Shown here: positions 8,491 to 17,247 of the stretch, in pieces
Position numbering within the stretch: the first letter of the stretch is position 1
Layout of the letters: each line of letters begins with the position of its first letter
Assembly: GCF_013912005.1 (NCBI RefSeq)
Contig: NZ_JACESB010000009.1
Coordinates: forward strand, 44,607-108,606
Length of the DNA stretch: 64,000 bases
Direction: 5' to 3'
Source: Brevundimonas sp.
Lineage (GTDB): Bacteria > Pseudomonadota > Alphaproteobacteria > Caulobacterales > Caulobacteraceae
The notes under the pieces: model-generated
Database searches by the model: none
Seen by the model: only the letters and a program-made list of their open reading frames with translations
What the model was told of the DNA's origin: nothing
Translations under genes and position numbers: made by a program

Positions 8491-9588
8491 TCAGGCGGCC
8501 CTGAGGCGCTCCGCCTTCTCGGCCTGGGCCGCCTCGATGCGGGCCTCGGCGATGGCGTCGGCGATCTCGTGGGTCGGACGCTTCTCGGATTCCGAACGGT
8601 CGAGCACCTCTTCGAGGGTCTCCATCAGCCGGGACAGCTTGCCCTCGACCCACTGGGGATCATAGGCGCCGCCGGTCTGCCGGGCGGTCATCTCCGAGGC
8701 GACGTTGATGATGCCGCCGCCGTTGACGACGTAGTCCGGGGCGTAGAGCACGCCGCGCTCGAACAGCTGCCGGCCGATGTCCGGGGTGGCCAGCTGGTTG
8801 TTGGCCGCGCCCACGACGGCCCGGGCCGTCAGCCGGTCCAGCGTCTGCGGGTTCAGCGTCGCGCCGAGGGCGCACGGGGCGTAGATGTCGGCCTTGACGT
8901 CGTAGATGGCGTCCGGCGCCACGATCTCGGCGTTGGTGCGGGCGGCGACTTCCGACAGCAGGGCGGTGTTGACGTCGGTCATCACCAGCTTCGCGCCCGC
9001 CTTGTGCAGCTTGTCGGCCAGGTAGCCGCCGACGTGGCCAATGCCCTGCACCGCCACCGTCAGACCGGTCAGGTCGTCCTGCTTCCACAGCCGGCGCGCG
9101 ACAGTCAGGGTCGAGCGGAACACGCCCTCGGCGGTCACCGGGCTCGGATCCCCGGAAGCCTCGGGGCCGTCGTTCAGGCCGAGCACATAGGGGGTGACCT
9201 TGCGGGCCTCGGCGATGTCGGACACCGAGACGCCGACGTCCTCCGCCGCGTAGTAGACGCCGCCCAGGGTGTGCACGGCGCGTCCGAAGGCGCGGAACAG
9301 CTCCGGGGTCTTCTGGGTGCGGCTGTCGCCGATGATCACCGACTTGCCGCCGCCCATCTCGAGGTCCGCGACGGCGTTCTTGTAGCTCATGCCCCGCGAC
9401 AGGCGCAGCACGTCCTCCAGCGCCTCGGCGGCGGACGCGTAGTTCCACATGCGCGTGCCGCCGACGGCGGGACCGCGGGCGGTCGAGTGGACCGCGATGA
9501 TGGCGCGCAGGCCGGTCTTTTCGTCATAGACCGCGTGGACGCCCTCATGCTTCGCAAAGGACGGAGAATCGAACAGCGTCGTGCTCAT
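8491..9588 (-). CDS. Glu/Leu/Phe/Val dehydrogenase (leucine dehydrogenase-like)
   Basis: A 365-aa NAD-dependent amino-acid dehydrogenase. Residues SYKNAVADLEMGGGKSVI carry the two conserved lysines (about 70 and 82) that bind and deaminate the substrate. VQGIGHVGG is the Rossmann dinucleotide motif. The length fits leucine/phenylalanine dehydrogenases (about 350-365 aa) rather than glutamate dehydrogenase. It would interconvert branched-chain amino acids and 2-oxo acids in the cytoplasm. The ATG at 9588 follows a strong GGGAGG. The open frame extends upstream, but that part overlaps the neighbouring hydrolase gene and is not protein-like. Confidence 0.88.
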   Translation of the reverse strand: MSTTLFDSPSFAKHEGVHAVYDEKTGLRAIIAVHSTARGPAVGGTRMWNYASAAEALEDVLRLSRGMSYKNAVADLEMGGGKSVIIGDSRTQKTPELFRAFGRAVHTLGGVYYAAEDVGVSVSDIAEARKVTPYVLGLNDGPEASGDPSPVTAEGVFRSTLTVARRLWKQDDLTGLTVAVQGIGHVGGYLADKLHKAGAKLVMTDVNTALLSEVAARTNAEIVAPDAIYDVKADIYAPCALGATLNPQTLDRLTARAVVGAANNQLATPDIGRQLFERGVLYAPDYVVNGGGIINVASEMTARQTGGAYDPQWVEGKLSRLMETLEEVLDRSESEKRPTHEIADAIAEARIEAAQAEKAERLRAA

Positions 9589-9622
9589 GGGCAGGCGCCT
9601 CCCGGAAATTTTTTGTTGGCGG

Positions 9623-9651
9623 CTGATACGCGCCGGACTTTGACACCGCAA
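9623..9651 (-). promoter_or_regulatory. Putative promoter of the amino-acid dehydrogenase gene
   Basis: On the minus strand TTGCGG (complement of 9646-9651), a 17-base spacer and TATCAG (complement of 9623-9628) resemble a sigma-70 promoter. They lie about 35 bases upstream of the start codon at 9588. Confidence 0.4.
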
Positions 9652-9655
9652 GCAC

Positions 9656-9673
9656 CGCCGTTTCACGACGGCG
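9656..9673 (-). terminator. Weak hairpin after the lipoprotein hydrolase gene
   Basis: CGCCGT and ACGGCG form a 6-bp stem with a 6-base loop just past the hydrolase stop at 9681. There is no following T-run, so intrinsic termination is doubtful; the promoter of the next gene lies immediately beyond. Confidence 0.25.
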
Positions 9674-9680
9674 TGGGTTA

Positions 9681-10688
9681 TCAGCGTTTCGTTGCAGTCT
9701 GCAGCGCGGGGAGAACCGGGCCGGCGCCGGAGGGCAGAGGCGCCTCGGGCCGACGCAGCCACGCTTCCACGTCGCGGAACGCCGTCTCCGCCTGCAGATC
9801 GCGGTTCAGGATGTGCCAGCCCTGCGGATACCACGCCGTGCGCAGGCCCGGCCGCGGGCCCGCCCGCTCCAGCGCCAGCCGCATCGGGCCGCGCTGGATG
9901 ACGTGGTCGTTGGCCCCGTACATCAGCAGCGTCGGCGTTCGCACCTCGCCGAGCCCGCGGGACGCGGTCTCCATCAGGTCGACGAGGCCATACAGGGTGT
10001 CGAACCGGGTGCTCAGCAGGCTGTCCGGGTCCCGGCCGTTGCGGATCAGCTCCAGCATGTTGTCCGAGGCGTAGCGGTCGCGGACCGCCCATTCCGGCGC
10101 CTCCACCGCCCGCGGGCCCATGGCGTGGGCGGCGAGCCACAGGGCGGCGCTGTTCACCGGGCCCTGCGCGGTCCAGCCCCAGACGGCGGGGGCCAGCAGG
10201 ACGAGACGATCGGCGTCCGGCGGCCGTGACGACGCGAAGGCGGCGATCGCCACCGCCCCGCCCATGCTCTCGCCGGCCACGGCGATCACCGCCTGCGGAT
10301 GTCGCCGCCGCGCCAGCGCCACCGCCGTCCGCAGATCTTCGGTCATCCGCGCCTCGCCCGCCCAGACGCCGCGCCCCGGCGCCCGGCCGAAGCCGCGCTG
10401 GTCGAAGGCCCAGGTCTCGATCCCCTGCTCCGCCCACCAGGGGCCGGCGAGCCGGAAGGCGGCGCGGCTGTCGTTCATGCCGTGCAGGGCGACGATCACC
10501 GCCCATGGCTCCCCCTCCGGGGCCCAGCGGGCCAACGGCAGGCGCGCGCCGTCGTCCATGAACAGCGTGTCGGCCTTGAGGTCCGGACCGGCGAAACCCG
10601 GCGCAGGGCTCCGCGGCGGCTGCACCGCCGGCGTGGCGCAGGCGGCGAGGGTCACCCCGAGGGCCAGCATGGCGAGGCGGCGGATCAT
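9681..10688 (-). CDS. Alpha/beta hydrolase lipoprotein (monoacylglycerol lipase-like)
   Basis: This 335-aa protein begins MIRRLAMLALGVTLAAC, a lipoprotein signal with the acylated Cys at about 17, so it should be membrane-anchored in the envelope. The hydrolase domain has the oxyanion region LHGMNDSR, the nucleophile elbow GESMGG and late Asp/His segments (GANDHVI, GWHILN). It resembles the serine aminopeptidase S33/monoglyceride lipase group. The start overlaps the stop of the upstream DNA glycosylase gene (ATGA), indicating translational coupling. Substrate is not deducible. Confidence 0.82.
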   Translation of the reverse strand: MIRRLAMLALGVTLAACATPAVQPPRSPAPGFAGPDLKADTLFMDDGARLPLARWAPEGEPWAVIVALHGMNDSRAAFRLAGPWWAEQGIETWAFDQRGFGRAPGRGVWAGEARMTEDLRTAVALARRRHPQAVIAVAGESMGGAVAIAAFASSRPPDADRLVLLAPAVWGWTAQGPVNSAALWLAAHAMGPRAVEAPEWAVRDRYASDNMLELIRNGRDPDSLLSTRFDTLYGLVDLMETASRGLGEVRTPTLLMYGANDHVIQRGPMRLALERAGPRPGLRTAWYPQGWHILNRDLQAETAFRDVEAWLRRPEAPLPSGAGPVLPALQTATKR

Positions 10689-11281
10689 CCGGCCAGAATG
10701 CCCCGGACGCGCTGCCGAAGGTAGGGGACCACCTCCGCCTCGAACCACGGGTTCCGCTTCAGCCACGCGGTGTTGCGCCACGACGGATGCGGCAGCGGCA
10801 GAATCGCCGGGGCGTAGTCGCGCCAGGCCGCGACGGTGGCGGTCATGTCCCGCTTCGCCCGCGCGCCCAGCGCCCAGGCCTGGGCGTATGCGCCGACCAG
10901 CAGGGTCAGCTCGACGGTCGGGAGCTGCTCCAGCAGGCGCGGCCGCCACAGTTCAGCGCACCGGCGCGGCGGCGGATAGTCGCCGCCCTTCGGCGCGGTT
11001 CCGGGATAGCAGAAGGCCTGCGCCGCGACCCCCAGACGGCGGTCGGCGTAGAAGGTCTCGTAGTCCACCCCCAGCCAGTCGCGCAGGCGGTCGCCGGACG
11101 GATCGGTGAACGGCCGCCCGCTCTCGTGCACCCGCCGACCGGGCGCCTGGCCGCAGATCAGCAGCCGGGTCTCGGGGAAGACGTGCACCACCGGTCGCGG
11201 CGTGTGCGGCAGCTGGCCCAGACAGGCGCGGCAGGCGCGGATGTCGGCGAGAACCGTCGCGAGATCAGTCGAGGTCGTCAT
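10685..11281 (-). CDS. Uracil-DNA glycosylase family protein
   Basis: A 198-aa protein with the GQAPGRRVHESGRPFTDPSG block near residues 44-63, typical of the uracil-DNA glycosylase superfamily (family 4/5-related), and a C-terminal LPHPSWRN motif for DNA intercalation. An early CRAC motif and further cysteines are present, but a full four-cysteine iron-sulfur set as in family 4 is not obvious. Its role would be base excision repair or a related activity. It overlaps the upstream DUF3253 gene by 17 bp and the downstream hydrolase gene by 4 bp, making a three-gene operon. Confidence 0.8.
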   Translation of the reverse strand: MTTSTDLATVLADIRACRACLGQLPHTPRPVVHVFPETRLLICGQAPGRRVHESGRPFTDPSGDRLRDWLGVDYETFYADRRLGVAAQAFCYPGTAPKGGDYPPPRRCAELWRPRLLEQLPTVELTLLVGAYAQAWALGARAKRDMTATVAAWRDYAPAILPLPHPSWRNTAWLKRNPWFEAEVVPYLRQRVRGILAG

Positions 11282-11573
11282 CGTCCGGCGCCGCGGGCGG
11301 GCGGGCGGCGAGCGCCGCGGCGGTTTCCTCCGCGGTCGGCAGGCGCAGCCGGATCACGCCCTTCATCCGCGACGGATCGATGGCCTTGCCCTTCTTGGTG
11401 ATCGTCAGCCGGCCCTGACGCATCAGGCCGAGGGCCGTGGTCTTCACCTTGGGCAGCATGCGCTGCCACTGCTCCGGCTGCAGCTCCTTGGCCACCTCGG
11501 CCGGCTCGATGCTCTTTCCGGGGCCGAGCTTCGCGAGTTTTTCGAGAATGGCCGCTTCGATGGGGTCGCTCAT
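11265..11573 (-). CDS. DUF3253 domain protein
   Basis: This 102-aa protein begins MSDPIEAAILEKLAKLGPGK and looks like a winged-helix DUF3253 protein: EVAKELQPEQWQRMLPKVK followed by LMRQGRLTITKKGKAID, ending in an acidic DDDDLD tail. Such proteins are small, predicted DNA-binding-like and of unknown role. The ATG at 11573 was chosen because the family starts there; the upstream extension of the frame is antisense to the thioesterase gene. It is the first gene of a minus-strand operon with the glycosylase and the hydrolase. Confidence 0.75.
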   Translation of the reverse strand: MSDPIEAAILEKLAKLGPGKSIEPAEVAKELQPEQWQRMLPKVKTTALGLMRQGRLTITKKGKAIDPSRMKGVIRLRLPTAEETAAALAARPPAAPDDDDLD

Positions 11574-11621
11574 CGCCCCTATATGCTGCATTGCGATAGC
11601 GAGAAGAAGGCGGAGTTCGGC

Positions 11622-12056
11622 ATGGTCGCGAAGATCACGGTGGCGGAAGGCGAGTTCGCGGGCTGGCAGACCTACGACCTGCACGGCACCTTCGACCAGG
11701 TCGTCGGTCCGTTCTATTTCAAGCCCGACCCCGACGGGCGCATGCGCTGCGCCTTCCGCGCCGAGCCCAAGCACATGAACGCTGGCGGCCGGATGCATGG
11801 CGGCTGTCTGATGACCTTCGCCGACATCGCCCTGTTCCAGACCGCCTACCAGGAGATGGAAGGCTCGTCCGGCGTCACCGTGCAGCTGGACTCCACCTTC
11901 ATCGACGGGGCCTATGTCGGTGAACTGGTCGAGGCGACCGGCGAGGTCGTGCGGGCGGGCAAGAGCCTGATCTTCGTGCGCGGCCAGATCCAGGCCGGCG
12001 ATCGCGTGCTGATGACCTTCTCGGGCGTGATCCGGAAGTTCCAGAAGCGAGCCTGA
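11622..12056 (+). CDS. PaaI-family hotdog thioesterase
   Basis: This 144-aa protein has the hotdog-fold signature NAGGRMHGGCLMTFADIALF followed by a beta-rich half with TVQLDSTFIDGAYVG and SLIFVRGQI. It would hydrolyse acyl-CoA thioesters in the cytoplasm; the precise substrate is unknown. The ATG at 11622 follows GGAG; an alternative ATG at 11583 would add 13 residues. It diverges from the DUF3253 operon and its stop lies 3 bp from the stop of the convergent TetR gene. Confidence 0.82.
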   Translation: MVAKITVAEGEFAGWQTYDLHGTFDQVVGPFYFKPDPDGRMRCAFRAEPKHMNAGGRMHGGCLMTFADIALFQTAYQEMEGSSGVTVQLDSTFIDGAYVGELVEATGEVVRAGKSLIFVRGQIQAGDRVLMTFSGVIRKFQKRA

Positions 12057-12059
12057 GCC

Positions 12060-12662
12060 TCAGCCGTCGATGATGTCCTGCAGCAGGACGGCCATGCGGG
12101 CGCACATCTTCTCGCACTCCTCCTGGGACAGGCCGAAGCCGCCGGTGATCTCGCGGCTGACCGCCATGCCCATGATGGTCGCCGAGGCGAGGCGGGCCCG
12201 GACCGCCGCGTCCTCGCCGCCGACCCAGGCGGCGAACGGATTGAAGAAGCGCTCGCTGCCCGTCCGCTGGACCAGCTCCATGGCCTTGGTCGAGCCGACC
12301 GAGCGCAGCATGATCAGCAGGCCCTTCAGCTTGCCTTCCTTCGCCGGCTCGAAGATCACGGCCCGCGCCACCCGGCGGCCGAATTCGGCGCGGGGGCCCT
12401 CCATCAGCTCCGAACCGTTCGAACAGCTGTCGAGCACGGTGACGAACAGGTCTTCCTTGGAACCGAAGTAGCGGGACACCAGGGCCGCATCGACGCCGAC
12501 GTCGCCGGCGATGTCGCGCATGCCCACGTCGTCATAGCTCTCGCGCGCGAATCGTTCGCGCGCGGCGCTGAGGATGGCGGCGCGGGTGGCCTCGGCGTTT
12601 CTCGGCCGGGGCGCGACATGGCAAAACAAAGACTTGGCTCCCTGAAAAGCCCCACCGCCCAT
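12060..12662 (-). CDS. TetR-family transcriptional regulator
   Basis: A 200-aa regulator with the N-terminal TetR helix-turn-helix (AAILSAARERFARESYDDVG, then VDAALVSRYFGSKEDLF) at about residues 22-70 and an alpha-helical ligand domain. It is transcribed divergently from the RND efflux operon that starts at 12798, the classic arrangement for a local repressor such as AcrR. The intergenic region contains an inverted repeat overlapping a promoter. The inducer is unknown. The N-terminal 15 residues are atypical, but no better start is visible. Confidence 0.85.
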   Translation of the reverse strand: MGGGAFQGAKSLFCHVAPRPRNAEATRAAILSAARERFARESYDDVGMRDIAGDVGVDAALVSRYFGSKEDLFVTVLDSCSNGSELMEGPRAEFGRRVARAVIFEPAKEGKLKGLLIMLRSVGSTKAMELVQRTGSERFFNPFAAWVGGEDAAVRARLASATIMGMAVSREITGGFGLSQEECEKMCARMAVLLQDIIDG

Positions 12663-12668
12663 ATGGCT

Positions 12669-12710
12669 TTGTCATCACCCGTTGACAAGCGTAATCGCGA
12701 TCACCATTAA
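12669..12710 (+). promoter_or_regulatory. Promoter and candidate TetR operator of the efflux operon
   Basis: TTGACA at 12682-12687, a 17-base spacer and CATTAA at 12705-12710 form a plausible promoter reading into the efflux genes. An inverted repeat TTGTCA-N8-TGACAA (12669-12688) overlaps the -35 box, where a TetR repressor would block both divergent promoters. A second CGTTGAC copy lies at about 12721. Confidence 0.45.
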
Positions 12711-12797
12711 GTCACCGGGCGTTGACTAACGGCATCCTCCCCGATGGCCGCGGGTCGACAAGACAGGGAATTTTCTCCCCACTCGGAGACTCACTTC

Positions 12798-13994
12798 ATG
12801 CGCACGGTGAAGATCGTGGCCGCGTCCGCCCTCATGGCGGCCGCGCTCTATGGCTGTTCCCCCCGGAGCGAGGCCCAGGCGCCGCCGGCGCCCGGCGTGA
12901 CGGTGGCGACGCCGCTGGTGCGCGAGGTGCAGGACTGGGACGAGTTCACCGGTCGCTTCGAGGCGGTGCAGTCGGTCGACGTGCGCGCCCGGGTGGGCGG
13001 CTACATCTCCGGCGTCCACTTCCGCGACGGCGACTACGTGCGCCGCGGCCAGCTGCTGTTCACGCTCGATCCGCGGCCGGCCCAGGCGGCCCTCGCCGCC
13101 GCCCGGGCGCAGCTGTCCCAGGCCCAGGCCCAGCTCACCCTCGCCCGCAGCGAACTGGCCCGGGCCGAGACCCTGCTGGAGTCCCAGGCCATCTCGCAGG
13201 CCGAGGCCGACACCCGCCGCGGCGCCCTGCAGACGGCCGAGGCGGCCATCGCCGCGGCCAACGCCAACGTCAGGGCGCGGCAGCTGGACCTCGAATTCAC
13301 CCGCGTCACCGCGCCGATCTCGGGCCGGGTGTCCGACCGCCGGGTCGACCCGGGCAACCTGGTCGCCGGCGGCTCCTCGGCCGCCGACGTCCTGACCACC
13401 GTGGTGTCCAGCTCGCCGATCCACTTCGTCTTCGACGGCTCTGAGGCGGTGCTGCTGAAGTACCAGCGGCAGGCGCGCCAGGGCGCGGCGCCGGTGCAGG
13501 TGCGGCTGCAGGACGAAACCGGTTTCAGCCGGTCCGGCACGCTGGACTTCACCGACAACGCCGTCGACACGGCCTCCGGCGTGATCCGCCTGCGCGCGGT
13601 GATCCCCAACGCCGACGGCTTCCTGAAGCCCGGGATGTTCGGCCAAGCGCGCCTGGCGGGGGCCGGAACCTACCGCGCCATGCTGGTGCCCGACGCCGCC
13701 GTGGCCACCGACCAGGCCCGCCGCATCGTCTATGTGGTCGCCGCCGACGGATCGGTCGCGCCGCGCCCGGTGGAGCTGGGACCGCTCGTCGACGGGCTGC
13801 GCGTGGTCCGGTCCGGCCTCCGCCCCGACGACCGGGTGATCATCAACGGCGTCCAGCGCATCCAGGCGCCCGGCATGAAGGTGCAGGCGCGCAACGGCCG
13901 CATCCAGCCGGTGGCCCAGGCCGGGCAGGCCCCCGTGACGCGTCCGGCGCCGGCCTCCAGCGCCACCTTCGCCAACTCCGTCTCGGGCGACTGA
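12798..13994 (+). CDS. RND efflux periplasmic adaptor (MFP) lipoprotein
   Basis: The 398-aa adaptor begins with a lipoprotein signal ending LYGC (Cys about 20). It then shows the HlyD/AcrA architecture: beta-barrel and lipoyl halves (VGGYISGVHFRDGDYV), a coiled-coil hairpin rich in Ala/Gln around residues 95-160, and a second lipoyl half (TAPISGRVSDRRVDPG). It would link the inner membrane pump to the outer membrane channel. The ATG at 12798 follows GGAG. The pump gene starts 4 bp after the stop, and the operon lies opposite a TetR gene. Confidence 0.9.
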   Translation: MRTVKIVAASALMAAALYGCSPRSEAQAPPAPGVTVATPLVREVQDWDEFTGRFEAVQSVDVRARVGGYISGVHFRDGDYVRRGQLLFTLDPRPAQAALAAARAQLSQAQAQLTLARSELARAETLLESQAISQAEADTRRGALQTAEAAIAAANANVRARQLDLEFTRVTAPISGRVSDRRVDPGNLVAGGSSAADVLTTVVSSSPIHFVFDGSEAVLLKYQRQARQGAAPVQVRLQDETGFSRSGTLDFTDNAVDTASGVIRLRAVIPNADGFLKPGMFGQARLAGAGTYRAMLVPDAAVATDQARRIVYVVAADGSVAPRPVELGPLVDGLRVVRSGLRPDDRVIINGVQRIQAPGMKVQARNGRIQPVAQAGQAPVTRPAPASSATFANSVSGD

Positions 13995-13998
13995 CCGG

Positions 13999-16900
13999 AT
14001 GAACATCTCCCGCTTCTTCATCGACCGGCCGATCTTCGCGGCCGTGATCTCGGTGTTCATCACCCTGATCGGCCTGTTCGCCTACCCGCTGCTGCCGCTG
14101 TCGCAGTATCCGGAGATCGCGCCGCCGACGATCACCATCAACACCGCCTATCCGGGGGCCTCGGCCGAGACCCTGGCCGAGACCGTCGCCGCCCCGATCG
14201 AGCAGGAGGTCAACGGCGTCGAGGGGATGCTCTACCTGTCGTCCTCGTCGACCTCGGACGGGGCGGTGGCGATCACCGTCACCTTCAATCCGGGCACCGA
14301 CCTCGACGCCGCCCAGGTGCTGGTCCAGAACCGCGTCGCCCTCGCCGAGCCGCGCCTGCCGGAGCAGGTCCGCCAGATCGGCGTGACGGTGAACAAGCAG
14401 GAGTCGGGCTTCCTGATGATCCTGGGGCTGACCTCCCCGGATCGCAGCCTGAACAACGACTACGTCGGCAACTACGCCCAGTCGGTGCTGCGCGACCGCC
14501 TGCTCCGCATCGAGGGGGTGGGCAACGTCCAGGTGTTCGGCGGCGGCAACTACTCGATGCGGGTGTGGATCGATCCGGCCAAGGCCGCGGCCCGCAATCT
14601 GACCGGACCGGACATCGTCGCCGCCCTGCGCGCCCAGAACGTCCAGGCCGCCGCCGGGGCGATCGGCCAGCCCCCGTTCGCCGCCAACGCCTCGGCCTTC
14701 CAGCTGCCGGTGCAGGTGCAGGGCCGCCTGAGCGATCCGGAGCAGTTCGGCGACATCGTCATCAAGACCGACGCCGAGGGCCGCGTGACCCGCGTCCGCG
14801 ACGTCGCGCGCATCGAGCTGGGGGCCCAGGACTACGGCATCCGCGGCTTCTTCGACGGCCAGCGCGGCGTCGGCATCGCCATCGTCCAGCAGCCGGGCGC
14901 CAACGCCCTCGGCACCGCCGAGCGGGTGCTGGCGGAAGTCGAGGCCGTGCGGCCGGAGCTGCCGCAGGGCATGGACGTCCACATCGCCTACAACCCCACG
15001 GAGTTCGTCGCCGCCTCGGTGGAGTCGGTCCAGCACACCCTGTTCGAGGCCGTGATCCTCGTGGTGCTGGTGGTCATCGTCTTCCTGCAGACCTGGCGGG
15101 CGGCGATCATTCCGATCGTGGCGATTCCGGTGGCCCTGGTGGCGACCTTCGCCGTGCAGCTGATGCTCGGCTTCTCGATCAACTCCCTGTCGCTGTTCGC
15201 CCTCGTCCTCGCCGTCGGCATCGTCGTCGACGACGCCATCGTCGTGGTCGAGAACGTCGAGCGCTACATCCGCGAGGGGCTGACCCCGCGCGAGGCGGCC
15301 TACCGCTCGATGCAGGAAGTCTCGGGCGCCCTGATCGCCATCGGCCTGGTGCTGGTCTCGGTGTTCGTCCCCACCATGTTCGTCCCCGGGATCCCCGGAA
15401 TCTTCTATCGCGAGTTCGCCATCGTCATCTCGACGGCGGCGGTGGTCTCGCTGATCGTCTCGCTGACCCTGTCGCCGGCCATGGCGGCCCTGCTGCTGAA
15501 GCCGCACCGGGCGCATGACCACAACGCCCGCAAGCCCGGCCTGCTCGGCACGGTCGCGCACTACGGCGGCTGGGCGGGCCGGCGGTTCAACGAGGGCTTC
15601 GACTGGCTGTCGGACCGGTACGGCCGGCTGACGGCCCGGCTCGTGCGCACCGTCGGCATCGTGCTGGTCGTCTACGTCGGCCTGCTGGCGCTGACCGGCT
15701 GGCGCCTGATGGACACCCCGTCCGGCTTCATCCCGGAGCAGGACCAAGGCTTCCTGATCGGCGTGGTGCAGCTGCCGCCCGGGGCCTCCCTGGACCGCAC
15801 AGAGGCGGTGATGACCCGCGCCTCCGAGATCATCAAGGGCACCGAGGGCGTGGAGGGCATGGTCGCCTTCGCCGGTCTCGACGGCTCCAGCTTCTCGTTC
15901 GGCTCCAACGCCGCGACCATCTTCGTCCGCCTCGACGCCTTCGACGACCGCAAGACGGCCGAGCAGAGCGCCGCGGCCCTGGCGGGCGCCATCACCGGCG
16001 CCACCTACGGCATCGAGGACGCCAACATCTTCGTCATCGCCCCGCCGGCGGTGCAGGGGCTGGGCAACGGCAACGGCTTCCAGCTGATGGTGCAGGACCG
16101 CTCCGGCGCCGGCTACCGCGCGCTGGAAGGCGCCACCTTCGCCATGATGGGCGCGGCCGCCCAGTCGCCCGACCAAGTGCAGCAGGTCTTCTCGACCTAC
16201 AACACCGGCTCGCCGCGAATCGCCGCCGACGTCGACCGCGACCGGGCGCTGATGATGGGCGTCCAGCCCGCCGACGTGTTCAACACGCTCGGCGTCTATC
16301 TCGGCTCGTCCTACGTCAACGACTTCAACTTCCTCGGCCGCACCTTCCGGGTCACGGCCCAGGCGGAGCCGACCTCGCGCGACGACATCGCCGACATCGC
16401 CAACCTGAAGACCCGCTCGGCCTCGGGGGCGATGGTGCCGATCGGCTCGGTCGCCACCCTGCGCGAAGACTCCGGGCCCGCCCGGGTGGTGCGCTACAAC
16501 CTGTTCCCCGCCTCCGAACTGCAGGGACAAGCGGCCGCCGGCGTCTCCTCCGGCCAGGCGATCGCGACCATGGAGCAGCTGGCCGAGGCCACCCTGCCGC
16601 CGGGCTTCTCCTACGAGTGGACCGGTCTGGCGCTGCAGGAGAAGCAGTCGGCGGGGGGCGCGACCGTGGTCTTCGCCCTGGCGGTGGTCTTCGTCTTCCT
16701 GGTGCTGGCCGCCCAGTACGAGGCCTTCACCCTGCCCCTGGCCGTCGTCCTGATCGTGCCGATGTGCATCCTGGCGGCGATGATCGGGGTCAACCTGCGC
16801 GGTCTGGACAACAACATCCTCGTCCAGATCGGTCTGGTGGTGCTGATCGCGCTCGCGGCCAAGAACGCCATCCTGATCGTGGAGTTCGCCAAACAGGCCG

Positions 16901-17247
16901 AGGACGAGGGACTGAACCGCTGGGACGCCGCCGTGCGCGCCGCCCGGACCCGCCTGCGTCCGATCCTGATGACCTCGTTCGCCTTCATCTTCGGCGTCGT
17001 GCCGCTGATGCTGGCGACCGGCCCCGGCGCCGAGATGCGCCAGTCGCTCGGCACCGCGGTCTTCTCCGGCATGCTCGGCGTGACCCTGTTCGGCCTGATC
17101 TTCACGCCCGTCTTCTACGTCGTCTGCCGCTGGCTGGGGTCGAAGATGCCGAAGGCGCCGGAGAAGGAACGGACCATCCCGACCACCGAAGGCCTGCCGC
17201 CCCACACCGAAATCCAGCCGTCCGCCCCGCGGACGGGAGACGCCTGA
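13999..17247 (+). CDS. RND multidrug efflux permease (AcrB/MexF-like, HAE1)
   Basis: This 1082-aa inner-membrane pump opens MNISRFFIDRPIFAAVISV and has the double layout of six plus six membrane helices with two large periplasmic loops. The proton-relay motif VGIVVDDAIVVVENVER (TM4) carries the paired aspartates, and AAKNAILIVEFAKQ is the corresponding TM10 region. It exports hydrophobic or amphipathic compounds using the proton gradient. It is followed by the outer membrane channel gene with an ATGA overlap. Specificity cannot be told from sequence. Confidence 0.93.
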   Translation: MNISRFFIDRPIFAAVISVFITLIGLFAYPLLPLSQYPEIAPPTITINTAYPGASAETLAETVAAPIEQEVNGVEGMLYLSSSSTSDGAVAITVTFNPGTDLDAAQVLVQNRVALAEPRLPEQVRQIGVTVNKQESGFLMILGLTSPDRSLNNDYVGNYAQSVLRDRLLRIEGVGNVQVFGGGNYSMRVWIDPAKAAARNLTGPDIVAALRAQNVQAAAGAIGQPPFAANASAFQLPVQVQGRLSDPEQFGDIVIKTDAEGRVTRVRDVARIELGAQDYGIRGFFDGQRGVGIAIVQQPGANALGTAERVLAEVEAVRPELPQGMDVHIAYNPTEFVAASVESVQHTLFEAVILVVLVVIVFLQTWRAAIIPIVAIPVALVATFAVQLMLGFSINSLSLFALVLAVGIVVDDAIVVVENVERYIREGLTPREAAYRSMQEVSGALIAIGLVLVSVFVPTMFVPGIPGIFYREFAIVISTAAVVSLIVSLTLSPAMAALLLKPHRAHDHNARKPGLLGTVAHYGGWAGRRFNEGFDWLSDRYGRLTARLVRTVGIVLVVYVGLLALTGWRLMDTPSGFIPEQDQGFLIGVVQLPPGASLDRTEAVMTRASEIIKGTEGVEGMVAFAGLDGSSFSFGSNAATIFVRLDAFDDRKTAEQSAAALAGAITGATYGIEDANIFVIAPPAVQGLGNGNGFQLMVQDRSGAGYRALEGATFAMMGAAAQSPDQVQQVFSTYNTGSPRIAADVDRDRALMMGVQPADVFNTLGVYLGSSYVNDFNFLGRTFRVTAQAEPTSRDDIADIANLKTRSASGAMVPIGSVATLREDSGPARVVRYNLFPASELQGQAAAGVSSGQAIATMEQLAEATLPPGFSYEWTGLALQEKQSAGGATVVFALAVVFVFLVLAAQYEAFTLPLAVVLIVPMCILAAMIGVNLRGLDNNILVQIGLVVLIALAAKNAILIVEFAKQAEDEGLNRWDAAVRAARTRLRPILMTSFAFIFGVVPLMLATGPGAEMRQSLGTAVFSGMLGVTLFGLIFTPVFYVVCRWLGSKMPKAPEKERTIPTTEGLPPHTEIQPSAPRTGDA

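Noticed and set aside
8387-8653. A longer N-terminus for the CckA-type kinase
   Set aside because: The extra residues are antisense to the dehydrogenase end and Arg/Pro-rich; the ATG at 8386 has a better ribosome site.
4049-8665. A 1538-codon open frame on the plus strand opposite the DUF885 and cckA genes
   Set aside because: Its translation is Arg/Gly/Ala/His-rich without domains, and it lies antisense to three well-supported genes; in GC-rich DNA the frame opposite a real gene often lacks stops.
9589-10506. A 300-residue N-terminal extension of the amino-acid dehydrogenase
   Set aside because: It is an alternative frame of the lipoprotein hydrolase gene and includes the intergenic region with the dehydrogenase promoter.
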